Source: an uncultured Pseudokineococcus sp. (lineage in GTDB: Bacteria > Actinomycetota > Actinomycetes > Actinomycetales > Quadrisphaeraceae). Taken from it: DNA of 64,000 bases. Each line of letters begins with the position of its first letter. The stretch's first letter is position 1. The stretch lies in contig NZ_CANMAA010000003.1 of the NCBI RefSeq assembly GCF_947495735.1, positions 186,001 through 250,000 on the forward strand, in the 5' to 3' direction. The notes under the pieces were generated by a model, which saw only the letters and a list, made by a program, of their open reading frames with translations, had not been told where the DNA came from and ran no database searches. Shown in pieces: positions 36,630-46,178 of the stretch. A program made the position numbers and the translations under genes.

Positions 36630-37282
36630 CGCGCCGCAGGAGGGCGACCGGAGGCCGGCCGGTCCAGGTCGAAGCGGTTCTGCTCGTCGAGGGTGAAGTA
36701 GGCGCTCGGTCCACCGGCGCGCAGCACGGGGTCGGCCAGCGCGGTCTGGTAGACGCCGTCGACGAGCAGCGTGCGGTCGATGTGCACACCGACCACCTCG
36801 CCGAAGACCACGCTGGTGCCGGTGAGCTCTCCCGCGGCGGTGCGCAGCGCGACGACCTGCGTGAGGCGGCACTCGAAGACGGTCCGGGACTCGGCGACGT
36901 GCGGGACGTCGACGACGCGCGAGGGCGCCGGGGTCACGCCGGCCAGGGCGAACTCGTCGACCTCCGGGGGCTCCGGCGCCGCGGTGGCGTTCATGGCCTC
37001 CGCGAGGTCCCGGCTGACGAGGTTCCAGCAGAACTCGCCGGTGGCCTCCACGTTGGCGAGGGTGTTCTTGGCGCCGTTGCTGGCGAAGCCGATGATCGGC
37101 GGCTCGTAGTTGAACGCGGTGAAGAAGCTGTAGGGCGCGAGGTTCAGCACCCCGCCCGCCGAGCGGCTCGAGATCCAGCCGATCGGCCGGGGGGCGATGA
37201 TCGCGTTGAACGGCGAGTGCGGGAGCCCGGTCCCCGCGGCGGGCTCGTAGAAGTGGACGTCCCGGTCGGCCCGAGCGGTCAT
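36626..37282 (-). CDS. Flavin reductase family protein (FMN-binding split barrel)
   Basis: 218 residues. A flavin-reductase-like split barrel: IIAPRPIGWISSRSAGGVLNLAPYSFF is the conserved FMN-binding opening, with NLAPYSFF and the SNGAKNT segment contacting the isoalloxazine and phosphate. Related to DIM6/NTAB. AGGAGG precedes the ATG. It could reduce flavin for an oxygenase or act on an unknown substrate. The neighbouring SDR gene on the same strand is separated by 125 bp. Confidence 0.92.
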   Translation of the reverse strand: MTARADRDVHFYEPAAGTGLPHSPFNAIIAPRPIGWISSRSAGGVLNLAPYSFFTAFNYEPPIIGFASNGAKNTLANVEATGEFCWNLVSRDLAEAMNATAAPEPPEVDEFALAGVTPAPSRVVDVPHVAESRTVFECRLTQVVALRTAAGELTGTSVVFGEVVGVHIDRTLLVDGVYQTALADPVLRAGGPSAYFTLDEQNRFDLDRPASGRPPAAR

Positions 37283-37407
37283 CGACGCCTCCTGCGCTCT
37301 CCCCCGTGCAGCTGAGCCCCCTTCGTACACGCCGGGCGCGGCTCGCCCGCCGCGGGGACGCGCCGTGGCGCGCGAGCGCGGTCCGCAGCGCCCTCGAGGA
37401 GCGCGGC

Positions 37408-38187
37408 TCAGCGCGCCGACCAGCCGCCGTCCGAGCCGATCGTCTGCCCGGTGACCCAGGACGCCTCGTCGCCGAGCAGCCAGGCGACGAGCCGCGCGGT
37501 GTCCTGCGGCGTGCCCCAGCGCCCGGAGGGGCTCGCCGCGGCGACGGCCGCCCGGGCGACGTCGTCGGCGTAGCCGGTGTCGACGGGTCCGGGGTCGACG
37601 CAGTTGACGGTGATGCGCCGCGGCGCCAGGTGGACGGCCAGGCTCCGCGTGAGCCCGTGCAGCGCGGCCTTCGACGCGATGTACGGCAGCTCGTCGGGCA
37701 TCGCGCCGTGGTGCTGGCCCGAGGTGAACCACAGGAGCCGCCCGCCGGGGCGCTCGTCGTCGTGCTGGGCGGCGAAGGCCTGCGCCAGCAGCAGCGTCGC
37801 CCGGACGTTGACCGCGGACGTCAGGTCCAGCTCGGCGGCGGTGAGGTCCTCCAGGCGCTGGGCGCTGCTGCGGGCGTGGTTGGCGACGAGCGCGTCCACG
37901 TGGCCGAAGGCCTCCCGGGCGGCCGCGACGAGGGCCTGCGGCGCCCAGGGGTCCGCCAGGTCGCTGGAGACGTGCTCGGCGCGGGCGCCGTCGCGGCGCA
38001 GCTCGTCGACGAGCGCGGCGGCGCTGCCCTCGTCGGCGCCCCAGGGCTGCTCGGCGTCGTGCGCCTCCCAGGAGTGCACCAGCACGGCGGCGCCGTCGGC
38101 GGCCGCGCGGCGGACGACCGCCGCCCCGATGCCGATGCGCCGGCTGGCACCGGTGACGACGACGACCCTGTCCCGCAGAGGCTGCAC
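37408..38187 (-). CDS. Short-chain dehydrogenase/reductase (SDR)
   Basis: 259 residues from GTG 38187. Classical SDR: glycine motif TGASRRIGIG (NADP-binding Arg after Ser), NHARSS in place of the usual NNAG, the catalytic Ser in LLWFTSGQHHG, and YIASKAAL (Tyr-x-x-x-Lys). C-terminal VTGQTIGSDGGWSAR is typical of 3-oxoacyl-ACP-reductase-like members. Substrate cannot be told. Weak Shine-Dalgarno (GGAGAGG, 13 nt away). Confidence 0.9.
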   Translation of the reverse strand: MQPLRDRVVVVTGASRRIGIGAAVVRRAAADGAAVLVHSWEAHDAEQPWGADEGSAAALVDELRRDGARAEHVSSDLADPWAPQALVAAAREAFGHVDALVANHARSSAQRLEDLTAAELDLTSAVNVRATLLLAQAFAAQHDDERPGGRLLWFTSGQHHGAMPDELPYIASKAALHGLTRSLAVHLAPRRITVNCVDPGPVDTGYADDVARAAVAAASPSGRWGTPQDTARLVAWLLGDEASWVTGQTIGSDGGWSAR

Positions 38188-38245
38188 CGAGCGACCCTGT
38201 CCTCTCCTCACCGAGCGGAGCAAGGGAGTTCCGCGCCCGCCGCGG

Positions 38246-40546
38246 TCAGACGGCGCCGGACGTCGAGCGGAAGCGGCGCAGCCGCAGGCTGTTCGTCACG
38301 ACGAAGACCGAGGAGAGGGCCATCGCCGCGCCGGCGACCATCGGCGTCAGCAGGCCCGCCATGGCCAGCGGGATCGCGGCGACGTTGTAGGCGAAGGCCC
38401 ACACGAGGTTGCCGCGGATGGTCCGCAGCGTCGCCCGAGAGAGCCGGACGGCGTCGGCCGCCGAGCGCAGGTCCCCGCGCACGAGCGTGAGGTCGGAGGC
38501 CTCGATCGCCACGTCGGTGCCCGTGCCGATGGCCAGGCCGAGGTCGGCCTGCGCGAGCGCCGCGGCGTCGTTGACGCCGTCGCCGACCACCGCGACGACG
38601 CGCCCCTCGCCCTGCAGCCGGCGCACGACGTCGACCTTGCCGGCGGGCATGACGCCCGCCACCACGTCCTCGACGCCCACCTCGGCGGCGACCGCCCGCG
38701 CGGCGGCCTCGTGGTCGCCGGTGACGAGCACCGGGCGCAGGCCCAGCGCGCGCAGCTGGCGCACGGCGTCCGCGGACGTCGGCTTCACGGTGTCCGCGAC
38801 CACCAGCAGCCCCCGCGCGACGCCGTCCCAGCCGGCCGCGACGACGGTCTGCCCCTTCGCCTCGGCGCGGGCGCGCGCGGCGGTGAGCTCCTCGGGCAGG
38901 GCGAGCCCGCGGTCGGCGAGCAGCGCCGGGCGCCCGACGAGCACCGCGCGCCCCTCGACCGAGCCCTCGACGCCGAGCCCGTCGAGCGAGGCGAAGCCGG
39001 CGACGTCGGGCAGCCCGCTCCTGCCGTCCTGGCCCGCCGCCGCAGCGATCGCGCGGGCGATCGGGTGGTCCGAGGCCGCCTCGAGCGCGCCAGCCGTGCG
39101 CAGCACCTCGTCGCGCTCCTCCCCCGGTGCCGCGACGACGTCGAGCAGCGCCATGCGCCCCGTGGTCACCGTGCCGGTCTTGTCCAGGACGACGACGTCC
39201 GCGCGGCGCGTCTGCTCGAGCACCTCGGGGCCGCGGACGATGACGCCCATCCGGGCCCCGCGCCCCGTCCCGACCATGAGCGCCGTCGGCGTGGCCAGCC
39301 CCAGCGCGCACGGGCAGGCGATGATCAGGACGGCGACCGCCGCCGTCATGGCCGTGGCCCACCCGGCGCCCGCGCCCAGCCAGAAGCCGAGCGTCGCCAC
39401 CGCGAGCGCGACCACGACGGGCACGAAGACGGCGGACACGCGGTCGGCCAGGCGCTGGATCTGCGCCTTGCCCTCCTGGGCGCGCTCGACGAGGGCCGCG
39501 GTCTGCGCGATCTGGGTGTCGGCGCCGACCCGCTCGGCGCGCACGACGAGCCGACCGCCGGCGTTGACGCCGCCGCCGGCGACCGCGTCGCCCGGGCCGA
39601 CCTCGGCGGGCACGGGCTCCCCCGTCAGGGCGGACACGTCCACCGCCGAGGCGCCGTCGACGACGACGCCGTCCGCGGCGACCTTCTCCCCCGGCCGGAC
39701 GACGAAGACGTCGCCGACGCCCAGCTCCTCGACGGGCACGCGCACCTCGACCACCTCGCCGTCGACCTCGCGGCGCACCGCGACGTCCTTGGCGCCGCTC
39801 TCGAGCAGCTCGCGCAGGGCGGCGCCCGCGCGGCGCTTGGAGCGGCCCTCGAGGTAGCGGCCGGCCAGCACGAACGTCGTGACGCCGGCGGCGGCCTCCA
39901 GGTAGATCGACCCGCTGCCGTCGGCCGACCCGGCGAGCCAGGTGAACCCGTGCGTCATGCCGATCTCGCCGGCGCTGCCGAGCACCAGGGCGTACAGGGA
40001 CCAGGCGAGCGCGGCGAGGGTGCCGACGGACACGAGCGTGTCCATCGTCGCCGCGCCGTGGCGCAGGTTGGTCCACGCGGCGCGGTGGAAGGGCCACCCG
40101 CCCCAGGCCACGACCGGCAGCGCGAGCGCCAGGGAGACCCACTGCCAGGCGGGGAACTGCCAGGCCGGGACCATCGCCAGGACGATCACGGGCACCGCGA
40201 GCACGGCCGAGACGACCACGCGGCGGCGCAGGGCGGTCAGCGGGTCGGCCTCGTCGACCGCGATCTCGGCGCCGGCGGGCTGGTGCTCGCGGGCGGTGTA
40301 GCCGGCGGACTCCACGGCCGCGACGAGGACGCCCGTGTCCGTGCCCGCGGGCGCCGTCACGCGCGCCCGCTCGGTCGCGTAGTTGACCGTGGCGCTGACG
40401 CCGTCGAGCTTGCCGAGCTTGCGCTCCACGCGGGCGGCGCAGGAGGCGCACGTCATGCCGCCGATGGCGAGGTCCAGGCTGCGGACGTCGGCGGCGTCCG
40501 CGGACGCGGCGGCGACCTGGTCGCGGTGGTCGGTGGCACGGGCCAC
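38246..40546 (-). CDS. copA: Copper-translocating P1B-type ATPase
   Basis: 766 residues. One N-terminal heavy-metal domain with GMTCASC (Cys33, Cys36), eight helices, the ion channel motif CPC near 411, phosphorylation site DKTGT (Asp near 455), HP motif SDHPIA, TGD and GDGVNDA. Exports Cu(I) from the cytoplasm using ATP. The gene is last of a csoR-copZ-small-copA series on the minus strand; gaps suggest one regulated transcript from the copZ leader. GTG start with AGGAGG-like AGGAGGTG upstream. Confidence 0.96.
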   Translation of the reverse strand: MARATDHRDQVAAASADAADVRSLDLAIGGMTCASCAARVERKLGKLDGVSATVNYATERARVTAPAGTDTGVLVAAVESAGYTAREHQPAGAEIAVDEADPLTALRRRVVVSAVLAVPVIVLAMVPAWQFPAWQWVSLALALPVVAWGGWPFHRAAWTNLRHGAATMDTLVSVGTLAALAWSLYALVLGSAGEIGMTHGFTWLAGSADGSGSIYLEAAAGVTTFVLAGRYLEGRSKRRAGAALRELLESGAKDVAVRREVDGEVVEVRVPVEELGVGDVFVVRPGEKVAADGVVVDGASAVDVSALTGEPVPAEVGPGDAVAGGGVNAGGRLVVRAERVGADTQIAQTAALVERAQEGKAQIQRLADRVSAVFVPVVVALAVATLGFWLGAGAGWATAMTAAVAVLIIACPCALGLATPTALMVGTGRGARMGVIVRGPEVLEQTRRADVVVLDKTGTVTTGRMALLDVVAAPGEERDEVLRTAGALEAASDHPIARAIAAAAGQDGRSGLPDVAGFASLDGLGVEGSVEGRAVLVGRPALLADRGLALPEELTAARARAEAKGQTVVAAGWDGVARGLLVVADTVKPTSADAVRQLRALGLRPVLVTGDHEAAARAVAAEVGVEDVVAGVMPAGKVDVVRRLQGEGRVVAVVGDGVNDAAALAQADLGLAIGTGTDVAIEASDLTLVRGDLRSAADAVRLSRATLRTIRGNLVWAFAYNVAAIPLAMAGLLTPMVAGAAMALSSVFVVTNSLRLRRFRSTSGAV

Positions 40547-40589
40547 GGGGCACCTCCTGGTGCGGGCGGACGGCGGGCTGGCGGGGGCG

Positions 40590-40811
40590 TCAGCCGTGGT
40601 CGGTGTCGTGCTCGGTGGTCGAGTGCTGCTCCGGCGCGGGCGGCTCGCCCGGCGGGGAGACCGGCCCCACGAGGGCGCCGAGGCCCAGGCCGGCGCCGAG
40701 GACCCCGACGAGCAGCAGCCCGAACAGGCCCAGCGCCCGGCCGGGGCGGTCGGCGGGCGCCCCGTCGCCCTGGCCGTCCGGGGCCGGGGCGGGCCCGGTG
40801 GCCGGGCTCAC
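40590..40811 (-). CDS. Small membrane protein with His/Asp-rich tail
   Basis: 73 residues, GTG start overlapping the copZ stop by GTGA. One hydrophobic helix (GLFGLLLVGVLGAGLGLGALVG) preceded by a Pro/Asp-rich stretch and followed by an extracytoplasmic tail HSTTEHDTDHG, able to bind a metal ion. No family recognised. Its place between the chaperone and the ATPase genes suggests that it accepts copper or assists export. Confidence 0.7.
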   Translation of the reverse strand: MSPATGPAPAPDGQGDGAPADRPGRALGLFGLLLVGVLGAGLGLGALVGPVSPPGEPPAPEQHSTTEHDTDHG

Positions 40812-41023
40812 GCCGGGGCGGGCGTCGCGGAGTAGCCGGCCTCGGTGACGGCGTCGGCGACCATCGCGTCGGTGACGTCGTCGCCCGCCGTCACGACGAG
40901 CGAGCCGGAGGCCAGGTCGACGTCGACGCCGGAGACGCCGGGCACCTCGCCGACCTCCTCGGTGACGGAGCGGACGCAGTGCTCGCAGGTCATGCCGGTG
41001 ACGGCGTAGGTGGCGGTGCGCAT
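40808..41023 (-). CDS. copZ: Copper chaperone CopZ
   Basis: 71 residues, single HMA domain with GMTCEHC (Cys13, Cys16) and ferredoxin-like fold. Starts MRTATYAVTGMTC with AGGAGG in front. Shuttles Cu(I) to CopA. Coupled to the next small gene. Confidence 0.95.
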   Translation of the reverse strand: MRTATYAVTGMTCEHCVRSVTEEVGEVPGVSGVDVDLASGSLVVTAGDDVTDAMVADAVTEAGYSATPAPA

Positions 41024-41151
41024 GGCGTCCTCCTGGGACTCGCGGTGGGTGGTCGAGCAGGTGCGCGGGGGTCTGGTGCCCCTTAGACCCGGGCCTTCGA
41101 CGACTCCGGTGGCGGGGCGCCTCATGGCCGACGTCGGACGGCGCGGGGCGG

Positions 41152-41487
41152 TCAGCTGCGGACGAGGCGGGCGATGGCCTCGGAGGCCTCGCGGACCTTC
41201 GCGTCGCCCTCGGGGCCGCCGGTGGCGACGGCGTCGGCGACGCAGTGGGCCAGGTGCTCCTCGACGAGCCCGAGCGCGACGTTCTGCAGCGCCCGGGTCA
41301 TCGCCGACACCTGCGTGAGGATGTCGATGCAGTACTTCTCCTCGTCGACCATCCGCTGCAGCCCGCGGGCCTGCCCCTCGATGCGGCGCAGCCTCTTGAG
41401 GTAGTCCTCCTTGTGCTGCATGTAGCCGACGTGACCGGCGCCGTGCTCAGCGCCGTCCCCCGTGCTGACCGTGTCCGTGGTGGTCAT
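41152..41487 (-). CDS. csoR: Copper-sensing repressor CsoR
   Basis: 111 residues, all-helical CsoR family. Cu(I) ligands Cys53, His78 and Cys82 (CxnHxxxC) are all present, with the DNA-contact segment LKRLRRIEGQARGLQRM. The N-terminal 25 residues add His-containing sequence (EHGAGHVGYMQH). It should repress copZ-copA and its own gene; a palindrome lies 26 bp upstream of the start codon. Confidence 0.95.
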   Translation of the reverse strand: MTTTDTVSTGDGAEHGAGHVGYMQHKEDYLKRLRRIEGQARGLQRMVDEEKYCIDILTQVSAMTRALQNVALGLVEEHLAHCVADAVATGGPEGDAKVREASEAIARLVRS

Positions 41488-41512
41488 CGCACCCCTCTCG
41501 TCGGCTACACCC

Positions 41513-41527
41513 TACCCCGGTGGGGTA
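41513..41527. promoter_or_regulatory. CsoR operator
   Basis: Perfect palindrome TACCCC-GGT-GGGGTA, the GTACCC-type sequence recognised by CsoR, just before csoR. Supports autoregulation. Confidence 0.7.
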
Positions 41528-41650
41528 TCTGCACAACGAGTTCTGCCCACCGTCTGTTCCGCGCGGCTCCCCCGAGGTGTGGTCCGGCACCGCGGAACCA
41601 GCGCACCCCCGGGTCGCCACGGCCGCACGTCGCCCGAGCGCGGGACGCGG

Positions 41651-41680
41651 GGAGGGCGACGTGGCCGCACGTCGCCCTCC
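41651..41680 (-). terminator. Terminator after xylulokinase gene
   Basis: 13-bp perfect stem GGAGGGCGACGTG/CACGTCGCCCTCC with loop GCCG, 16 bp past the stop of xylB. Confidence 0.7.
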
Positions 41681-41695
41681 CCCTCGAGGCCCGGG

Positions 41696-43162
41696 TCAGC
41701 GGTCGGTGAGGTCGCGCACCTGGGCGTAGCGCTGGCGGACGGCGAGGCCCGCGGCCGGGTCGGCGGGCGCGTCGAGCGAGACGCTGTCGCCGTCGCGCGC
41801 CCCCTCGCCCCACTCCGGGGCCTCGGCGCTGCCCAGCGCCACCCACGCGGCCTGCCGGGCGGCGCCGTCGGCGACGTACTCGGCCGGGGGCGGCACGATC
41901 ACCGGGCGCCCGAGGACGACCGGGGCGATCTGCCGCAGCGCCTCCGAGCGCGCCCCGCCGCCGACGAGGACGACCCGGTCGACGCGCGTGCCCTGCTCGA
42001 CGAGCGCGTCGATGCCGTCGGCGAGCCCGCACAGCAGCCCCTCGACGGCGGCGCGCGCCAGGTGGGCGGGCGTCGACGTCGCCAGCGTCATGCCGTGCAC
42101 CGCGCCGGTGGCCCCCGGACGGTCGGGCGTCCGCTCGCCCTCGAGGTATGGCACGAGCACGAGGCCGCCGGAGCCGGACGGCGCCTCGAGCGCGAGCTCG
42201 GAGAGGCGACCGACGTCGACGCCGAGGATGCTCGCCGTCGCCGTCAGCACGCGCGCGGCGTTGAGCGTGCAGACGAGCGGCAGCTGCCGGCCCGTCGCGT
42301 CGGCGAAGCCGGCGACGATGCCGCTCGGGTCCACCGGGGCGGTGTCCGACGGCGCGGAGACGACGCCCGACGTCCCGATGGAGACGACGACGTCGCCCGG
42401 CCGGGCGTCGACGCCGAGGGAGGCGGCGGCGTTGTCGCCCGTCCCCGCACCGAGCTGCGCGCCGGGCGCGAGCCCGCCCTCGACACCGCGGCCGGCGCTC
42501 TCGGCTGGGCCGAGGACGCGCGGCAGGTGCGGCAGCTCGGCGCCGGCGTCGCGGCGCAGCGCCCGGCGGAGCAGCTCCGGCACGTACTCGCCGGTGGAGG
42601 CGTTCCAGTAGCCCGTGCCGCTGGCGTCGCCGCGGTCGGTCGCGAGCGCCTCGAGACCCGCCTGCGGGCCGCCGGCGAGCATCCAGGTCAGCCAGTCGTG
42701 CGGCAGCGCCACGGCCGCCGTCCGCGCGGCGTTCTCGGGCTCGGAGTCGGCCAGCCAGCGCAGCTTGGTGACGGTGAAGCTCGCGACGGGCACGATGCCG
42801 ACCTGCTCGGCCCAGGCCCGGCGCCCGGCCTCCTCGTCGCCGTCGCCGAGCTCGAGGATGAGGTCCTGCGCCGCCTGCGCGGAGCGGGTGTCGTTCCACA
42901 GCAGCGCCGGGCGCACGACCTCGCCGGCGGCGTCCAGGCAGACCATGCCGTGCTGCTGGGCCCCCACCGCGACGGCCTCGACGTCGGCGAGCCCGCCGGC
43001 GTCCTCGACGGCCTCCTGCAGGGCCGCCCACCAGGCGGCGGGGTCGACCTCGGTGCCGTCGGGGTGCGACGCCCGGCCGGAGCGCACGAGGGCGCCGGTC
43101 TCGGCGTCGCGGACGACGACCTTGCAGGACTGGGTGGACGAGTCGATCCCGGCGACGAGCAT
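41696..43162 (-). CDS. xylB: Xylulokinase
   Basis: 488 residues from ATG 43162, AGGAGG upstream. FGGY-kinase fold: N-terminal [17 protein letters not shown] (phosphate-binding loop), [11 protein letters not shown] (substrate), LWNDTRS, the [11 protein letters not shown] signature and [21 protein letters not shown] in the C-terminal domain. Phosphorylates D-xylulose to xylulose-5-phosphate. Full length. No xylA or xylose transporter is adjacent. About 300 bp of non-coding sequence lies upstream; it contains a short possible gene fragment (see findings). Confidence 0.95.
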   Translation of the reverse strand: MLVAGIDSSTQSCKVVVRDAETGALVRSGRASHPDGTEVDPAAWWAALQEAVEDAGGLADVEAVAVGAQQHGMVCLDAAGEVVRPALLWNDTRSAQAAQDLILELGDGDEEAGRRAWAEQVGIVPVASFTVTKLRWLADSEPENAARTAAVALPHDWLTWMLAGGPQAGLEALATDRGDASGTGYWNASTGEYVPELLRRALRRDAGAELPHLPRVLGPAESAGRGVEGGLAPGAQLGAGTGDNAAASLGVDARPGDVVVSIGTSGVVSAPSDTAPVDPSGIVAGFADATGRQLPLVCTLNAARVLTATASILGVDVGRLSELALEAPSGSGGLVLVPYLEGERTPDRPGATGAVHGMTLATSTPAHLARAAVEGLLCGLADGIDALVEQGTRVDRVVLVGGGARSEALRQIAPVVLGRPVIVPPPAEYVADGAARQAAWVALGSAEAPEWGEGARDGDSVSLDAPADPAAGLAVRQRYAQVRDLTDR

Positions 43163-43461
43163 GGCGGTGGAGCCTCCTGGACGGGTGTCCGCGCGCGACG
43201 CGCGCAGCGGGGGCGCCGGCCGCAGCGCCGCGCGCCAGCCTGCCACGCCCCGCCCCCTCCCCCGGCGGGCGGACCCGGAGGAGGTGGCGGGCACGCGTCA
43301 GCGGACGACGAGCGGGTCGGCCACGAGCGCCGTCGCCCGGCCCTGCGGCGACACCCGGAGGCTGACAGGCAGCGCGTGTCGTCGTCGACGGGTCGACGCG
43401 GGCGACGGCGACGTCGTGCCCCGGCCCGGAGCACGGGCGGCGCTCGCCGGGCCGAGGCGGC

Positions 43462-44454
43462 TCAGAGCAGCTCGACCCGGTCCGCCTGCGGCCCGCGGTC
43501 GCTCTGCCGCACGCCGTAGCGCACGCGGTCGCCCTCGCCGGGGACGTCCGTGCCGCGGACCACCGAGACGTGGACGAAGAGGTCGTCCCCGCCGGCGTCC
43601 GGCCTGATGAAGCCGAAGCCCCGGTCGGCGTCGAAGCGCACGACGACGCCCTCGCCACCACGTGCCGGCGCGGCGCCCCGCGGGGAGGCACCACCCCGCG
43701 GGGCGGAGGTGCCGCCGCGGGGACCACCGCGGGCGTCGGCGGCGCCCCGCGGCTCCCGGTCACGGCCCGCCTCGCTGCGGTGCGGCGCACCGCCGACCAC
43801 GCGCACGTCCTGCGCCTGGGGGCCGCGGTCGCCCTGGACGACGTCGTACGCGACGCGGTCGCCCTCGGCGAGGGACGTCAGCCCCTCGGCGAGCGCGCGG
43901 GCGTGGACGAACACGTCCCCACGGCCGCTGTCGGGCGCGACGAAGCCGAAGCCCTTGTCCTCGTCGAAGAACTGCACCGTCCCGTCGGCCCCGTCCGCGG
44001 CCGCCGCGACCGGCTCCGCGGTGTCCTCGAGCGGCAGGACGTGCTCCGCCTGCGGGCCCTTCTCGCCCTCCCCGAGGAGGAAGGCGACCCGCTGCCCCTC
44101 GCCGAGGACCGCTCCGCCCACCACCGCGGACCCGTGCACGAAGACCTGCGGACCGCCGCCGTCGCGGATGAGGAAGCCGTAGCCCTTGGTCGGCTCGAAC
44201 CAGGCGACGCTGCCGAGCACGCCGAGGGCGACGTCGGGCGCGGTGTCGCCGGTCACGCGGACCCGCAGGGCCTGCGGGCCGCGCGGCCCCTCCCCCTCCT
44301 CGAAGTCGACGACCTGGCCCTCGCGCAGCGCCCGCACGCCGTCGCCGCCGAGCACCTCGGAGGCGTGCACGAAGACGTCGTCGGAGCCGTCCTCGGGCGC
44401 GAGGAAGCCGAAGCCCCGCTCGGTGTCGAACCAGCGGACGGTGGCAGCAGGCAC
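43462..44454 (-). CDS. Protein with four cold-shock domains and an Arg-Gly linker
   Basis: 330 residues from GTG 44454. Four repeats of a cold-shock-like domain are visible: [17 protein letters not shown] (about 4-70), [16 protein letters not shown] (about 80-150), [17 protein letters not shown] (about 157-225), and [16 protein letters not shown] (about 268-330). Each keeps RNP1-like K/RGFGF and RNP2-like VFVH (V.FVH) strands, so each should bind single-stranded RNA or DNA. Domains 3 and 4 are joined by a linker rich in RGG ([15 protein letters not shown]). Ordinary bacterial CspA proteins have one domain of ~70 residues. Role likely in RNA remodelling; inference. Confidence 0.9.
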   Translation of the reverse strand: MPAATVRWFDTERGFGFLAPEDGSDDVFVHASEVLGGDGVRALREGQVVDFEEGEGPRGPQALRVRVTGDTAPDVALGVLGSVAWFEPTKGYGFLIRDGGGPQVFVHGSAVVGGAVLGEGQRVAFLLGEGEKGPQAEHVLPLEDTAEPVAAAADGADGTVQFFDEDKGFGFVAPDSGRGDVFVHARALAEGLTSLAEGDRVAYDVVQGDRGPQAQDVRVVGGAPHRSEAGRDREPRGAADARGGPRGGTSAPRGGASPRGAAPARGGEGVVVRFDADRGFGFIRPDAGGDDLFVHVSVVRGTDVPGEGDRVRYGVRQSDRGPQADRVELL

Positions 44455-44599
44455 GGGGGAGCTCCTCGGGAGGACGGGCGGTCGGCCCTCCAGTGTCACG
44501 GACGTCGCGCGGTCGGCGAACCGCGGGCGGGGCGCCGTCCGACCGGTCGGACGGCCACCCCGCCGCGACCCAGCGCGCGCTCGCGCGAGGGTGGAGGTG

Positions 44600-44686
44600 C
44601 GGAGGGCGTGGGATTCGAACCCACGGGACGGTCGCCCGCCCAGCGGTTTTCAAGACCGCCGCCTTCGGCCGCTCGGCCAGCCCTCC
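44600..44686 (-). tRNA. tRNA-Ser (anticodon TGA)
   Basis: 87-nt class II tRNA: acceptor GGAGGGC pairs with GCCCTCC, anticodon stem GCGGT/ACCGC around CTTGAAA with anticodon TGA, long variable arm and T-arm CGTGGGTTCGAATCCCACG. Discriminator G. Confidence 0.96.
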
Positions 44687-44771
44687 TCGCCCCGCCGAGG
44701 GGCGCCCGCTCAGTCTGCCGGACGGCGTGCGGCGGCGGCTCGCCCGACCGGCGCGAGGGCCCTCGGACGCG

Positions 44772-44807
44772 ACGACGGCCGCCACCCGGGTGGGTGGCGG
44801 CCGTCGT
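44772..44807 (-). terminator. Terminator after MFS exporter gene
   Basis: 16-bp perfect stem ACGACGGCCGCCACCC/GGGTGGCGGCCGTCGT with loop GGGT, 15 bp past the 3' end of the MFS gene. Confidence 0.75.
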
Positions 44808-44822
44808 GGGGTGGCGCAGCGG

Positions 44823-46178
44823 TCAGGCGGCGCGCGCCGACGACGCGGGGGCGGCGAGCACCTTGGGCTGGACCACGAGCATGAGGATCACCAGGGCGAC
44901 CAGCGCCGCGCCGACCATGACCGAGGCCATGCCGAGGGAGCCGCCGCCGACGAGGCCGACCATGGGCGCCGCGAGGGCGCCCACGCCGAACTGGGCGCAC
45001 CCGAGCAGGGCGGCCGCCGTGCCGGCGGAGCGGCCGTGCCGCGTCAGCGCCAGCGCCGGCCCGTTCGGGAGGATGAAGCCGACGGCGCCGAGGGTGAACC
45101 AGACGGGCACGAGCAGGCCGAGGACGCCGCCGGTGCCGGTGCCCACGAGGACGAGCAGGGCCGTCGTGAACGCGACCGCCGCGACGAGCGCGCCCTGCAT
45201 GACCCGGACGGGGTGGAAGCGCTCGACGAGCACCGGGTTGAGCTGCGTGGCCCCGATGAGGGAGATCGCCCCGGCGCCGAAGGCGAAGGCGTACTGCTGC
45301 TGGCTCAGGCCGAACTCCTCCTGCAGGACGAAGGACGACCCGGAGACGTAGGAGAAGAGGATCGAGAACGCGAAGCCGGCCACGAGCACGAGACCGACGT
45401 ACCGGCGGTCGCGGAGCAGGCCGCGGTAGGTGCGCAGCACCTCGCCGGCACCGCCCGTGCGACGGCGCTCGACGGGCAGCGTCTCGGGGAGCAGCTTCGC
45501 CGCGACGACGACGAGGACGACGGCGAGCCCGGCGAGCGTGACGAACACGCCGCGCCAGCTGGTGTGCGAGAGGAGGAATCCGCCGAGGGCCGGCGCGATG
45601 ATCGGCGCGGCGCCCATGACGAGCGTGAGCCGCGAGAGCGTGCGGGCGGCGGCGACGCCGCTGAAGAGGTCGCGGACGACGGCGAGCGCGACGACGGCGC
45701 TGGCTGCGGCGGCGACGCCCTGCAGCACGCGGGCGGCCGTGAGCAGCTCCACCGTGGGGGCCAGCGCGCAGAGCACCGACGCGAGCCCGTGGACCGCGAC
45801 GCCCGTGATGAGCACCGGACGCCGTCCGAGCCGGTCGCTGAGGGGGCCGAGGACGAGCTGGCCGAGCGCGAGGCCCGCGAGCAGCCCGGTCAGCGTCAGC
45901 TGCACCTGGGCCTCGGTGGCGAGCAGCTGCTCCGAGATGGCCGGGAGCGCGGGCAGGTAGAGGTCGATCGTCAGCGGGCCGAGCGCGACGAGGACGCCCA
46001 GCACGAGGATGAGCCGGACCCGCTGGCCCGTGGACCACGAGGCGCCGACGTCGGGCCCCTGGTCGTCGTCGTGCCGGGGCGGCGGGAGGTCCTCCACCGG
46101 CCGGCCCTGCGGCGGGGCCTCGCGGGTGTGCGGGACGGCGGCGTGGTGCACCGGGGCGGATCGGGGTGTGGCAGTCAC
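44823..46178 (-). CDS. MFS drug transporter, Bcr/CflA type
   Basis: 451 residues from GTG 46178, twelve helices. The first helix TIDLYLPALPAISEQL and the loop GPLSDRLGRRPVLITG are the Bcr/CflA (DHA1) signatures, including motif A and the D-motif. N-terminal 50 residues are cytoplasmic, Pro-rich and basic-acidic. These proteins export drugs or cysteine-like metabolites with proton antiport. Start is fairly far from AGGAAG, so the exact N-terminus is uncertain. Confidence 0.92.
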   Translation of the reverse strand: MTATPRSAPVHHAAVPHTREAPPQGRPVEDLPPPRHDDDQGPDVGASWSTGQRVRLILVLGVLVALGPLTIDLYLPALPAISEQLLATEAQVQLTLTGLLAGLALGQLVLGPLSDRLGRRPVLITGVAVHGLASVLCALAPTVELLTAARVLQGVAAAASAVVALAVVRDLFSGVAAARTLSRLTLVMGAAPIIAPALGGFLLSHTSWRGVFVTLAGLAVVLVVVAAKLLPETLPVERRRTGGAGEVLRTYRGLLRDRRYVGLVLVAGFAFSILFSYVSGSSFVLQEEFGLSQQQYAFAFGAGAISLIGATQLNPVLVERFHPVRVMQGALVAAVAFTTALLVLVGTGTGGVLGLLVPVWFTLGAVGFILPNGPALALTRHGRSAGTAAALLGCAQFGVGALAAPMVGLVGGGSLGMASVMVGAALVALVILMLVVQPKVLAAPASSARAA

